Assembly: GCA_024281055.1 (NCBI GenBank)
Contig: JAMXLF010000026.1
Span: 1-64,000, forward strand
Length of the DNA: 64,000 nt
Origin: Geobacteraceae bacterium
Lineage (GTDB): Bacteria; Desulfobacterota; Desulfuromonadia; Geobacterales; Geobacteraceae
Reading direction: 5' to 3'
Positions 54,641 through 63,083 of the stretch are shown piece after piece. The notes under the pieces are model-generated. The model made no database searches. It saw only the letters and a list, made by a program, of their open reading frames with translations, and was not told the origin of the DNA. The number at the start of each line of letters is the position of its first letter. Within the stretch, counting starts at the first letter, position 1. Position numbers and translations under genes: made by a program.

Positions 54641-56905
54641 GTGAAAAAGTTCGTGTCATGTCTGTTGCTGCTTACCGCGGTTATGGGTGGATGCTGCTGC
54701 AACCGTCAGGCGGGGCTTACGGCCGACGTTCTGCGGCAGGACGCATCCGCCTGGCCGCTGGAGGTGAGCGAGGGAGTTGTGTTCACCGATAACGATGCAG
54801 CCTTTCTCAATAAGCTGGAAATGGTCCGAAAGGCGAAGAAGTCGATCGACCTTGCCTCTCGCGTCTACGCCGACGATCACAGTTCGGCGGTGCTGACCAA
54901 GGCGCTCCTGGGCGCGGCCCAGCGGGGCATTCCGGTCCGGCTTCTCGTGGACTACGAGGCCAATTACAAAAACCTGGATTTTTACTCGATGATGGAAAGA
55001 GAGGGAAGGGGGCACCTTCGGATCCGTTTTTACAACCGTCCCACGGCAAATATCGTAAAAGACGCGGCCTTCATGACCATGGGATGCTCGAAAGAAAAGG
55101 CAGGGAGTCCGGCGGGCGCGTGCAGTGCCGAAAGGCTCGAAGCGATCGACAGGGTCTTCGCCGAGGAGCGGATCGCCGGCGTGCCGGCAGCCGGCCTCAA
55201 CATATCCAACCTCAACACCGGCAATTCGGGCCTGTTCCTTTCCGGCCTCTACTCGAAGCGTGCCGACGTGGTCGCCTTTGCCGTCAGGAGTGGCGGAGGG
55301 AACGAGGACCAGGACCTGAAAAACGTGGGCGTCGTCTCTACCGCTCCCCAGAAGGAAAACCTGATGAAACTGGGGAAAGCATACGGGGAGGCGAGGACCG
55401 ATGCCACGTTTCAGCGGCTGGCGGCAGATGCCGACGCATGCTTTGCCTTCTCCCGGTACGGGGAGCAGTTCAGCCGACTCAGAGAAACGGTCGCAGCGAT
55501 GCTTCCCGCCGCTCGCCCACCGGGGGCTGATGAAGCGAGGGACTGGGAGCACATCGCCGATTCCATGCGCCAGAAGTTGCTGCTGGTTGACGGCAGCGCC
55601 GTCCAGATGGGGGGGCGGGACGTGGAAGACGCCTCCCAGATGCACCCGAACCCGCTGGTGGCCGGTCATGTTTTCGTGGGCATCGATGTGTATGCCACGC
55701 TCGACCGGGGTGGCGATGCGATCTCCAGGGCCTTCGAGGCGCTGTGGAACTTCCAGCCCATGGTTGCCACTCTTGCCGAGGTTCGCCAGCATGCCCCCAA
55801 CGAGTTTGTGGCGAATCTTGAACTGGCAGAAAAAGCCTGCAGTGCCAAGGAGAAAATAACGGGGTTCGATGCGTGTGTTGCCAAGGAACAACAGAGGACG
55901 GTGTACAGTCTTCCGGAACGGATGGGCATCCGGTGGGGGAAAATGGAGGAAAATGGCAGCACCTATGTTGCCAAATATCTGGCGACGATCGATCGAACGC
56001 AGAAAGCGGGCTTTCCCCTGGACAAGACGAGCACCCTCGCGTACCTGGAAGACCTTCCCTTCGACAGGGGCCTCCCGGCCGAAAAGCGGCGGCGGACCTA
56101 CGGTACGTCGGTCGGCCAGGAGGCTGCGGGAGGCAAATATATCCACGATACCTGGCTCAGGGCCATTCCGGGTGTCTGTGCTGCGGCGACCCCGACCACT
56201 CCGAAGCGCGTCGTCTTCCACAACGCCCATTTCCTTCCGCCTGCCGATCTTACGTACGAGTTGAGCAGGATGGTGAATGGCGAGCTCGACTGTTCCAACG
56301 TCACCGTCACCGTCCTGACCAACTCCGCAGACACGAGCCCGATCAACCTCGTCGCCCGCCACGCCATGAAGGCGTTTGCCGAGTTCTACCGGCAGAGCAG
56401 CGATCCGGCGCGACGGGCCACGTTCGACTACTACGAATACCTGCCGCCCGCCCAAGGGCATAACCTTCCGCTCCGGGGTGGGGTTTCGGTTTTCGGCGAC
56501 GACGTCATCATCGGCTCGACCGGCATCGATGTACGCAGCTTCATGATGGACAGCACCAACGCCATGCTCATCCGTAATGCACCGGCCTTCAAACGGGAAT
56601 ATCTGGATTTCATCGACAAGACCCTCGCGGACCCGGCCCGGGTAAATAAGGTCAGCGACTACTTCGCATCCACCCCCCGCGAGGTCATGACCCGGGAGGA
56701 CGTGGCCGCGTTCCGGCAGTTCATGTCCCGGAACGGTGCCGGCGAGAAAGTGACCGACGACAGGTCGAAAGAGGCAGAGGAGCATTTCGTCCGGATGCTC
56801 AACGATGCCTACGAGCTGACAAAGGCTTCCATTGCCATCGACAGCACGGCGAACAGCCGGAAAGAAAGCCAGGAGAAGTTCAACAACGAGTTCGAATCGA
56901 TCTGA
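54641..56905 (+). CDS. Phospholipase-D-superfamily lipoprotein with degenerate HKD motifs
   Basis: 754 residues. Lipoprotein-like signal (MKKFVSCLLLLTAVMGGC, followed by two more Cys). The first PLD half begins KSIDLASRVYADDHSSAVLTKAL with RGIPVRLLVDYEA. The first catalytic site reads MRQKLLLVDGSAVQMGGRDV, where the usual HxK His is replaced by Arg. The second reads VSVFGDDVIIGSTGIDVRS, which keeps GS..D.RS but lacks HxK. A long insertion with three or more Cys lies between. It may be inactive or use different chemistry. A GTG at 54641 after GGAGG is the start. A secreted partner gene follows 25 bases after. Confidence 0.8.
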   Translation: MKKFVSCLLLLTAVMGGCCCNRQAGLTADVLRQDASAWPLEVSEGVVFTDNDAAFLNKLEMVRKAKKSIDLASRVYADDHSSAVLTKALLGAAQRGIPVRLLVDYEANYKNLDFYSMMEREGRGHLRIRFYNRPTANIVKDAAFMTMGCSKEKAGSPAGACSAERLEAIDRVFAEERIAGVPAAGLNISNLNTGNSGLFLSGLYSKRADVVAFAVRSGGGNEDQDLKNVGVVSTAPQKENLMKLGKAYGEARTDATFQRLAADADACFAFSRYGEQFSRLRETVAAMLPAARPPGADEARDWEHIADSMRQKLLLVDGSAVQMGGRDVEDASQMHPNPLVAGHVFVGIDVYATLDRGGDAISRAFEALWNFQPMVATLAEVRQHAPNEFVANLELAEKACSAKEKITGFDACVAKEQQRTVYSLPERMGIRWGKMEENGSTYVAKYLATIDRTQKAGFPLDKTSTLAYLEDLPFDRGLPAEKRRRTYGTSVGQEAAGGKYIHDTWLRAIPGVCAAATPTTPKRVVFHNAHFLPPADLTYELSRMVNGELDCSNVTVTVLTNSADTSPINLVARHAMKAFAEFYRQSSDPARRATFDYYEYLPPAQGHNLPLRGGVSVFGDDVIIGSTGIDVRSFMMDSTNAMLIRNAPAFKREYLDFIDKTLADPARVNKVSDYFASTPREVMTREDVAAFRQFMSRNGAGEKVTDDRSKEAEEHFVRMLNDAYELTKASIAIDSTANSRKESQEKFNNEFESI

Positions 56906-56930
56906 AACGGTTCGGGGAGGAGAAAACGAA

Positions 56931-57665
56931 ATGAACAAGGTTGTATTGATACTGATGGCTGTATTGGCAATCGCCACGGGTGCGCAGGCCAGGAACTACG
57001 TTTACGGTGACAACGAAATGATCATGGAAAGCGAGGGATACAAGCTGTTTGCCAGTGACAGGATAATCGATACGGTGGGTAGAATGGATAAAGCCGGCAA
57101 TGCCGCCGGGTATTGCAGCGGCGTAGAGGAAAATACCACGAAGAACCTGGGAGATATTAATTCACTTCGTTCGGATAGCCGGTTGCCGCCGATAGCTTCC
57201 GATGCCAAGATCTCCTATTCGGCTTCCTGCTCGGCTTTTTACTCCCTTGTCGACCGGTTGAAGACCGCCGATGACATCAGGCGACTATGGCTGTTGTTCG
57301 CGGACTCGGCAACGGACGATTATGCGGTGAAAACCTTGAAAGAAAAAGGGCCGGGAGAAGACGCGAGTGTATTGATCGAGATGAAGAGAATGGCCGTTGT
57401 TTCCAATTACATTGAATATTTTACGAAGAACAGGGATTGGAGGCTTACCGATTATACGTTCCTTTCCCAGGCCTTCAAATCGCGCAAAGGCAAGCCCTTA
57501 TCACCTGCATACGGTAATTTCGTTGCGGCGCTGATGACGGGGGATGCAGAGAGGGCTTATCGCATCGTAAAGGCTGTCGATCTTGATAATCTCGGCTCCC
57601 GTTTCAGTGCACCGGGCGTGAGCGATGATATAAAGGGAAAAGGGCCGGCTGCGCGCGGCCTGTAG
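56931..57665 (+). CDS. Secreted protein of unknown function, partner of the PLD-like lipoprotein
   Basis: 244 residues. Signal peptide (MNKVVLILMAVLAIATGAQA). The mature part is mostly helical with two Cys (AGYCSGVEE and SASCSAFYS), charged stretches, and a Gly-rich tail (SDDIKGKGPAARGL). The ATG at 56931 follows GGGAGGAG. It is 25 bases behind the PLD-like gene, so both are probably made together. I do not recognise a family. Confidence 0.78.
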   Translation: MNKVVLILMAVLAIATGAQARNYVYGDNEMIMESEGYKLFASDRIIDTVGRMDKAGNAAGYCSGVEENTTKNLGDINSLRSDSRLPPIASDAKISYSASCSAFYSLVDRLKTADDIRRLWLLFADSATDDYAVKTLKEKGPGEDASVLIEMKRMAVVSNYIEYFTKNRDWRLTDYTFLSQAFKSRKGKPLSPAYGNFVAALMTGDAERAYRIVKAVDLDNLGSRFSAPGVSDDIKGKGPAARGL

Positions 57666-57921
57666 TCATTCGCATCCGGTTCCACCGGTTTTGAAAAACG
57701 ACCGGTCCCAAATTCCCCAACCTTCAATACCCCGCATAGATACGAGGAGGCATCCTGATTTCAGGGATGCCTCTCGTCCATTCGGCAATTTTCCCCAACA
57801 TGAAAAAGCAAAATTCCCTTAGCGAATATCGGGCACGCTTTGTGGTGTGTCCTGAAAAAACTATTAAATTCAAGATAGTTAGATGGATAATGGTTCGGTT
57901 CAAAAAGTCGGCTTGCGTCAT

Positions 57922-57949
57922 TTGACACTTCGATTTGCCATGGTAGACT
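57922..57949 (+). promoter_or_regulatory. Sigma-70 promoter of the dehydratase gene
   Basis: TTGACA (57922-57927), a 16-base spacer, TAGACT (57944-57949). The expected start site falls next to the ATG at 57957, giving either a leaderless mRNA or use of the ATG at 57987. Confidence 0.6.
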
Positions 57950-57956
57950 CTCGTCT

Positions 57957-59948
57957 ATGAAGTTAGTCGAGCTACGGAACGTCCATATGAGGCCCATCAA
58001 AAACTTCATTATTTTTCTTGCGGACGCCTTATCCATCGCGTTTGCCTTTCTCTTTTCCTTCCTCCTGCGGTTCGATTTCCATCTGCCGCCAGTCATGGGG
58101 GAACTCCTGTGGCGGACTCTTCCCGTGGTCCTGGCAGTGAAACTGCTGGTGCTTTTCTATTTCAGGTTCTATCGCAATCTATGGCGGTACGCCTCGCCCC
58201 GCGACGCAATCGATATAGCCCGGGTAGTAACCATTGCTTCAATGGTCTGCGTGCTGGCTTTCGTTTTCCTCGATGTTCTCGCCTCGTTCCCACGGTCGGT
58301 CCTGCTCATCGACTGGTTTCTGCTCCTGGTGACGGTTTCGTCCGGTCGGCTTGCTTGGCGTCTCTATCGGGAAAAATCCACTGCACATGGGCACGGTTAT
58401 GGCGCCAGGGTGCTCGTCTTCGGGGCGGGTGAGGCCGGCAGCCTCCTCCTGCAGGAAATAAGACGGCAGACCGGCACGCCGTATAATGTGGTGGGTTTTG
58501 TGGACGACGATCCCGCAAAAAAGGGCATGTATCTGAGCGGAATCCCTGTTCTGGGCAACCGTGCGCAATTGCCGGCGCTCATCAGAAACTACGGTATAAG
58601 GGAAGTGGTCGTCGCCATTCCCTCGGTGCGGGGAAGCGTGCTCCGGAGCGTCGTCGAGAGCTGCGCGGCGGAGGATGCCCGGGTGAGGACCCTTCCCACA
58701 CTCGGCGATATCATCGACGGCAAGATCTCGGTCTCGCAGGTAAGGGATGTGGAGATAAACGACCTTTTGGGAAGGGATCCTGTCGTTCTCGATGAGAAGG
58801 GGATCCGCGACTGTCTGGCCGGTAAAGTGGTACTGGTTTCGGGAGCCGCGGGGAGCATCGGCAGCGAGATCTGCCGCCAGGTCGCCAGGTTCGGACCGGG
58901 CGAGCTGATTCTGCTGGACAATGCCGAAACGCCGCTCTTTTACCTGGAACGGGAGATGCGGCAAAAATTCCCCGATCTGCGGATTGCCCCGATAATCGGC
59001 GACGTGAGGAACCAGGAGAAAATGGAGTTGCTGTTCGAGAGGTTCCTCCCCGAGGTGGTGTTCCATGCTGCGGCGTACAAGCATGTCCCGATGATGGAGT
59101 TCAACCCTGCCGAGGCGGTTGTCAACAACATCGGCGGTACGAAGATCATGGCGGACGCGGCTCGCCTGTTCGGCGTCAGGAATTTCGTGCTGATCTCGTC
59201 CGACAAGGCTGTCAATCCAACCAACGTGATGGGCGCCAGCAAAAGGGCTGCCGAAATGTACGTGCAGGCATTGGCCCCCACCTGCTCAACCAGGTTCACG
59301 GCGGTGCGTTTCGGCAACGTTCTCGGCAGCAACGGCAGCGTCATCCCGCTGTTCATGGAGCAGATCAGGAAAGGGGGGCCGGTCACGGTTACCGACCCCA
59401 GGGTCACCAGGTATTTCATGACGATTCCCGAGGCGACCCAATTGGTGCTGCAGGCGGGGTGTCTCGGGAATGGTGGAGAGATCTTCGTGCTCGACATGGG
59501 CGAACCGGTGCGGATCGCGAACCTTGCCGAAGAATTGATCAGGCTTTCCGGGTTGATTCCCTATGAAGATATTGATATAGTCTTTACCGGCCTGCGTCCC
59601 GGCGAGAAGCTTTTCGAGGAACTCGTTCTCGAAGGCGAGGGAATTATGCCGACCGCCCACGAGAAGATCAGGGTTGTTACCGCGGCGGGGGCCGATCTCG
59701 GGGAGATATCCGCCGATATCGACCGGCTGTTCCATCTGGCCGGGACCTTCGATACTATTGAAGTCGTCCAGTCGCTGCGACGGATGGTCGTCGAATTTGC
59801 GCCAGCCTTCAACCACGCAGGTATGGCGGCTTGGGATAGTCAGAATGCACGTCCGGATATGTTCCCCAGGAGGAAAGAGGGGTCTGCCAAGATTCTTCCG
59901 TTTCGTGTTGCCAGTGCCGCACAGAACCTGACCGTCACGAGCTCCTGA
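57957..59948 (+). CDS. Membrane nucleotide-sugar 4,6-dehydratase (PglF/WbpM/CapD family)
   Basis: 663 residues. Four N-terminal membrane helices (about 15-150), a first Rossmann-like part (RVLVFGAGEAGSLLLQEI), and the C-terminal extended short-chain dehydratase domain with VSGAAGSIGSEICRQ, FHAAAYKHVPMMEFNP, and SSDKAVNPTNVMGASKRAAE (Met in place of the usual Tyr, typical of this family). It makes UDP-4-keto-6-deoxy-GlcNAc-type sugars. The ATG at 57987 (MRPIKNFIIFLADALS) is an alternative start. It is the missing partner of the PglE/PglD/PglC-like genes at 36-38.6 kb. Confidence 0.92.
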   Translation: MKLVELRNVHMRPIKNFIIFLADALSIAFAFLFSFLLRFDFHLPPVMGELLWRTLPVVLAVKLLVLFYFRFYRNLWRYASPRDAIDIARVVTIASMVCVLAFVFLDVLASFPRSVLLIDWFLLLVTVSSGRLAWRLYREKSTAHGHGYGARVLVFGAGEAGSLLLQEIRRQTGTPYNVVGFVDDDPAKKGMYLSGIPVLGNRAQLPALIRNYGIREVVVAIPSVRGSVLRSVVESCAAEDARVRTLPTLGDIIDGKISVSQVRDVEINDLLGRDPVVLDEKGIRDCLAGKVVLVSGAAGSIGSEICRQVARFGPGELILLDNAETPLFYLEREMRQKFPDLRIAPIIGDVRNQEKMELLFERFLPEVVFHAAAYKHVPMMEFNPAEAVVNNIGGTKIMADAARLFGVRNFVLISSDKAVNPTNVMGASKRAAEMYVQALAPTCSTRFTAVRFGNVLGSNGSVIPLFMEQIRKGGPVTVTDPRVTRYFMTIPEATQLVLQAGCLGNGGEIFVLDMGEPVRIANLAEELIRLSGLIPYEDIDIVFTGLRPGEKLFEELVLEGEGIMPTAHEKIRVVTAAGADLGEISADIDRLFHLAGTFDTIEVVQSLRRMVVEFAPAFNHAGMAAWDSQNARPDMFPRRKEGSAKILPFRVASAAQNLTVTSS

Positions 59949-60004
59949 AGAGCGTCCGGATTCTTCTTCCAGCTACGCCAGCCTTGCACCTGGAGCCATT
60001 TATT

Positions 60005-61669
60005 GTGCCGTCCGGTTTTCGACGCCCTGCGGGAGCAATCAAAAAGAATCCACCAGCTTTTCTGACCGTCATCGTGCTGCTGGCCTGGGGCGGGTTCATC
60101 ACCCTTCTTCCCGGGACGGCATGGGCGCTGGCGTCCAACAATATCCCCCTCGACAGCCCCGTCTATCTTTACCTGGAAAAACTTGCCTCCTTCGGTCTCA
60201 TAACCAGCGATTTCAAGGGGATCAGGCCCTTTTCCCGGGCCGAAGCCGCCAGGCTTGTCCTCGAAGCCGAAAAACGGCTTGCAGAAAGCAGATCCACCAC
60301 GGATCACGAATTTGCCACGGCTCTCATCGAAGAACTGAAAAGCTTCCTCGCACGCGAGGTCCACTTGCGGACGGAAACGGAGGAGGCGCCCGGGTTTGCC
60401 GTGAAGCCGCTGTCGTCGTTTCGTGTCCGCTACGTTTACCTGGATGGTGTGCCACGCAGCTATGAGCGGCAGGTCCACGATCCGGGAGGGGATGGCGTGT
60501 TCGGGATCGGTGCGGGCCTACGGCCCGATACCCCTTTAGCCATCGTGCAGCAGCACGGTACGGAGGGAACGCCGCTTCTGGAAAATAATGAAGGGATCGT
60601 GTACCGCAAAGGGAGCAATGCCGATATCCAATTTAGCAGTGAGGCCTTTTTCAGCAGGTACGTCAGCCTCCTGCTGGAGCCGGAGTTGCTCTACTCCGAG
60701 AGAGACGGTATGCTCCAGGGCAGGCTCAACAAGGGGTATGCGAAGGCCGGGGGCGGCGGGCTCGAACTGGAGGTCGGCAGGGATGCCAACTGGCTGGGGG
60801 TCGGGTACCGGGGGGCGATTACCCTCACCGATAATGCGCGCAATTTCGACCTGATAAAACTGTCCAGTCCGGAACCGATTGCGCTCAAATTCGTTAATCT
60901 GCTGAAATATGACCTGATCGTTTCCCGGTTCGATGAAACGACGGTCGACGGTCAGACGCGGCAACCGTATTTCTACGCGGCCAAGATTTCGATCAAGCCG
61001 CTGGATATAATGGAATTGGGGATCAACCTTGGCAGGCTGCAGGGAGGACCCGGGGTGAACAACAGCCTTGGGAGCTGGCTGCACGGGATTGTGGGGGGGA
61101 CCCACAGCGATAATTCCAAGGCCAACGCGGGTATCGAACTGCGCTTCCGGCTCCCCTTCCTGCGCAATACGGAAATCTACGGGGAATACTCCGGAACGGA
61201 TGCGGCCCTCTTCTGGCCCATCGTTGAGAGCTACGTCGCCGGTTTTTTCATCCCGCGCCTTACGGCCGATGGCAAGAACGACCTCCGGTTCGAATATTAT
61301 CTGGGTAACCGGATTCTGTATACCAGCGGCACCTTCCCGGAGGGATTCGTCTACAACGGCATGCCGATCGGCGATTCCCAGGGGGGAGCGGCCGAGGAGT
61401 TCTTTGTGCGTTACAGCTACTGGTTTTCCATGAAACACCGGTTGGCTCTGGAGTATTACCACACCGAACGCGGGAACTCCGGCCGTCTTTTCGAGACCCA
61501 GGCCGTGGAGCGGAAAAATTCCTGGCGCGGCTTCTGGAACGTGCCGATCGGCGACAGCGTGGACCTCTCATTCATGTACGGGTGGGAGCGGATTAACAAC
61601 TTCAACCTGGTCGGCGGCGTAACCCAGACCAACCAGTTGCTGAAGGTCGATCTGGCGTATCAGTACTAG
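60005..61669 (+). CDS. Wzi-like capsule assembly outer-membrane protein
   Basis: 554 residues. Signal-like N-terminus (NPPAFLTVIVLLAWGGFITLLPGTAWA). The beginning of the mature part, IPLDSPVYLYLEKLASFGLI with FSRAEAARLVLEA, and the many short beta-strand stretches (LRFEYYLGNRI, FFVRYSYWFSMKHRLALEYYH) match the Wzi beta-barrel family that attaches capsule or exopolysaccharide to the surface. The last residues, DLAYQY, end in an aromatic as outer-membrane barrels often do. A GTG at 60005 with GGAG nine bases upstream is preferred. It follows the dehydratase by 56 bases. Confidence 0.85.
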   Translation: MPSGFRRPAGAIKKNPPAFLTVIVLLAWGGFITLLPGTAWALASNNIPLDSPVYLYLEKLASFGLITSDFKGIRPFSRAEAARLVLEAEKRLAESRSTTDHEFATALIEELKSFLAREVHLRTETEEAPGFAVKPLSSFRVRYVYLDGVPRSYERQVHDPGGDGVFGIGAGLRPDTPLAIVQQHGTEGTPLLENNEGIVYRKGSNADIQFSSEAFFSRYVSLLLEPELLYSERDGMLQGRLNKGYAKAGGGGLELEVGRDANWLGVGYRGAITLTDNARNFDLIKLSSPEPIALKFVNLLKYDLIVSRFDETTVDGQTRQPYFYAAKISIKPLDIMELGINLGRLQGGPGVNNSLGSWLHGIVGGTHSDNSKANAGIELRFRLPFLRNTEIYGEYSGTDAALFWPIVESYVAGFFIPRLTADGKNDLRFEYYLGNRILYTSGTFPEGFVYNGMPIGDSQGGAAEEFFVRYSYWFSMKHRLALEYYHTERGNSGRLFETQAVERKNSWRGFWNVPIGDSVDLSFMYGWERINNFNLVGGVTQTNQLLKVDLAYQY

Positions 61670-61671
61670 TA

Positions 61672-61780
61672 GGGGCGGCCCCGAGCCGCCCAATGTAGGG
61701 CTAGTAGGGCTAGGAGTGGCGGCCCCGCGTGGTCGCCCAATGTAGGGCACCCACACGGGGGTGCCCCTACATACGGGTTG
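61672..61780. repeat. Cluster of GTAGGGGC-type palindromic repeats
   Basis: GTAGGGGCGG, GTAGGGCTA, GGTCGCCCAATGTAGGG and GGGTGCCCCTAC occur in both orientations between the Wzi-like gene and the next one. Related to the element at 12267. Confidence 0.7.
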
Positions 61781-61860
61781 TTTTACAATACTATTACACA
61801 GAACGGCGGCGTTTTCTGCTACTCTGAACCTGCGTCATTCAGGATATGGAGGAGCAGAGA

Positions 61861-62955
61861 ATGATAAAGCCCCTGAAAATAGGCAAATACGAAGTGAGGT
61901 ACCCCCTTGTCCAGGGTGGGATGGGGGTGCGGATATCCGCCGGCTCGCTGGCCGGCCACGTGGCGGCGTGCGGTGGGGTCGGAGTGGTGGCAGCCGCCGG
62001 TATTGGCCTCAACAGTGGCTTTTATCGGGGCAATAACTATTTCCAGGCCGACCTGGACGGGTTCAAGGCCGAGCTTGCCAAGGCGTACCGCATCGCGCCG
62101 GACGGGGTCATCGGCGTGAACGTCATGGTGGCCCTCTCCGATTACGAAGAGCTCGTGGCCGCAGCCATCGAGGGGGGTGCCAAGGTGATCATCTGCGGTG
62201 CCGGCCTTCCCATGACCCTGCCGGGAATCGCCGCCCACGCCCCCGATGTGGCCCTGGTACCCATCGTTTCGTCGGTGCGGGCCGCCCAGCTCGTCGCCAA
62301 GAAGTGGGAAAAGGGATACAACAGGTTCCCCGATGCGGTGGTGGTGGAAGACCCGGATACCGCCGGTGGTCATCTCGGGGAGAAGCTGGAAAACATCGGT
62401 ACCGGTGAGTACGACCAGTATGCCACGGTGCGTGGGGTGAAGGAGTTCTTCCGGAGCGAGTACGGGCTCGATGTGCCGGTGATCGCGGCCGGCGGCATCT
62501 GGGACCGGAACGACCTTCTCCACGCCCTGGAGCAGGGTGCTGACGGGGTGCAGATGGCGAGCCGCTTCGTGCCGACGGTGGAGTGTGATGCCGACGACAG
62601 TTTCAAGCAGGCCTACCTCGACTGCCGGAAGGAGGACATCGGCCTCATCATGAGCCCGGCCGGTCTTCCCGGGCGGGCCATCCTCAGGAACCAGGACGAG
62701 ATCGTCCTTTACGACCGGGATAACGGCACGCTCTGCACGAACAACTGTCTCAAGAAGTGCTCCTACAAGGAGTCGGGCGAGCGCTTCTGTATCGTTACCG
62801 CCCTCGATCGCGCCCAGCGCGGGGATACGGAAAGCGGCCTCGTCTTCTGCGGCACCAACGCCTGGAAGGCGGACCGGATCACCACGGTGCGGGAGATCTT
62901 CGAGGAGCTGTTCGGCGAGGCCGTTGCGGGGGTGCCGGAAGAAGAAGCGGCGTAG
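61861..62955 (+). CDS. Nitronate monooxygenase / 2-nitropropane dioxygenase-like flavoprotein
   Basis: 364 residues. A TIM-barrel FMN enzyme with YPLVQGGMGVRISAGSLAGHVA, VNVMVALSDYEELV, VVVEDPDTAGGHLGE and VPVIAAGGIWDRNDLLHAL with GADGVQMASRFVPT. It could oxidise nitronates or act as a FabK-like enoyl-ACP reductase; the sequence does not decide. The C-terminal 70 residues carry a Cys cluster (CTNNCLKKC, then ERFCI, and FCGTN) that ordinary family members of this length need not have. The ATG at 61861 follows GGAGGA. A strong terminator follows. Confidence 0.87.
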   Translation: MIKPLKIGKYEVRYPLVQGGMGVRISAGSLAGHVAACGGVGVVAAAGIGLNSGFYRGNNYFQADLDGFKAELAKAYRIAPDGVIGVNVMVALSDYEELVAAAIEGGAKVIICGAGLPMTLPGIAAHAPDVALVPIVSSVRAAQLVAKKWEKGYNRFPDAVVVEDPDTAGGHLGEKLENIGTGEYDQYATVRGVKEFFRSEYGLDVPVIAAGGIWDRNDLLHALEQGADGVQMASRFVPTVECDADDSFKQAYLDCRKEDIGLIMSPAGLPGRAILRNQDEIVLYDRDNGTLCTNNCLKKCSYKESGERFCIVTALDRAQRGDTESGLVFCGTNAWKADRITTVREIFEELFGEAVAGVPEEEAA

Positions 62956-62976
62956 CGCGGACCGCACCATGTTTCG

Positions 62977-63019
62977 AAAGAGCCCGTCGGGATTTTCCCG
63001 GCGGGCTCTTCTTTTTTCT
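62977..63019 (+). terminator. Rho-independent terminator after the flavoprotein gene
   Basis: GAGCCCG...CGGGCTC stem with an inner CGGGA/CCCGG and TTTTTT. Confidence 0.9.
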
Positions 63020-63044
63020 TGACCTTGAATCGTTGAAATGCTAA

Positions 63045-63065
63045 ATCAATAAAAATTGATATAAT
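63045..63065 (+). promoter_or_regulatory. Palindromic operator overlapping a -10 box
   Basis: ATCAAT-AAAA-ATTGAT (63045-63060) is a perfect dyad; its right end is fused to TATAAT (63060-63065). No good -35 stands at the normal distance. It is 24 bases before an ArsR-type gene. Confidence 0.6.
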
Positions 63066-63083
63066 CTTCTTGGGTTTTTTGAT

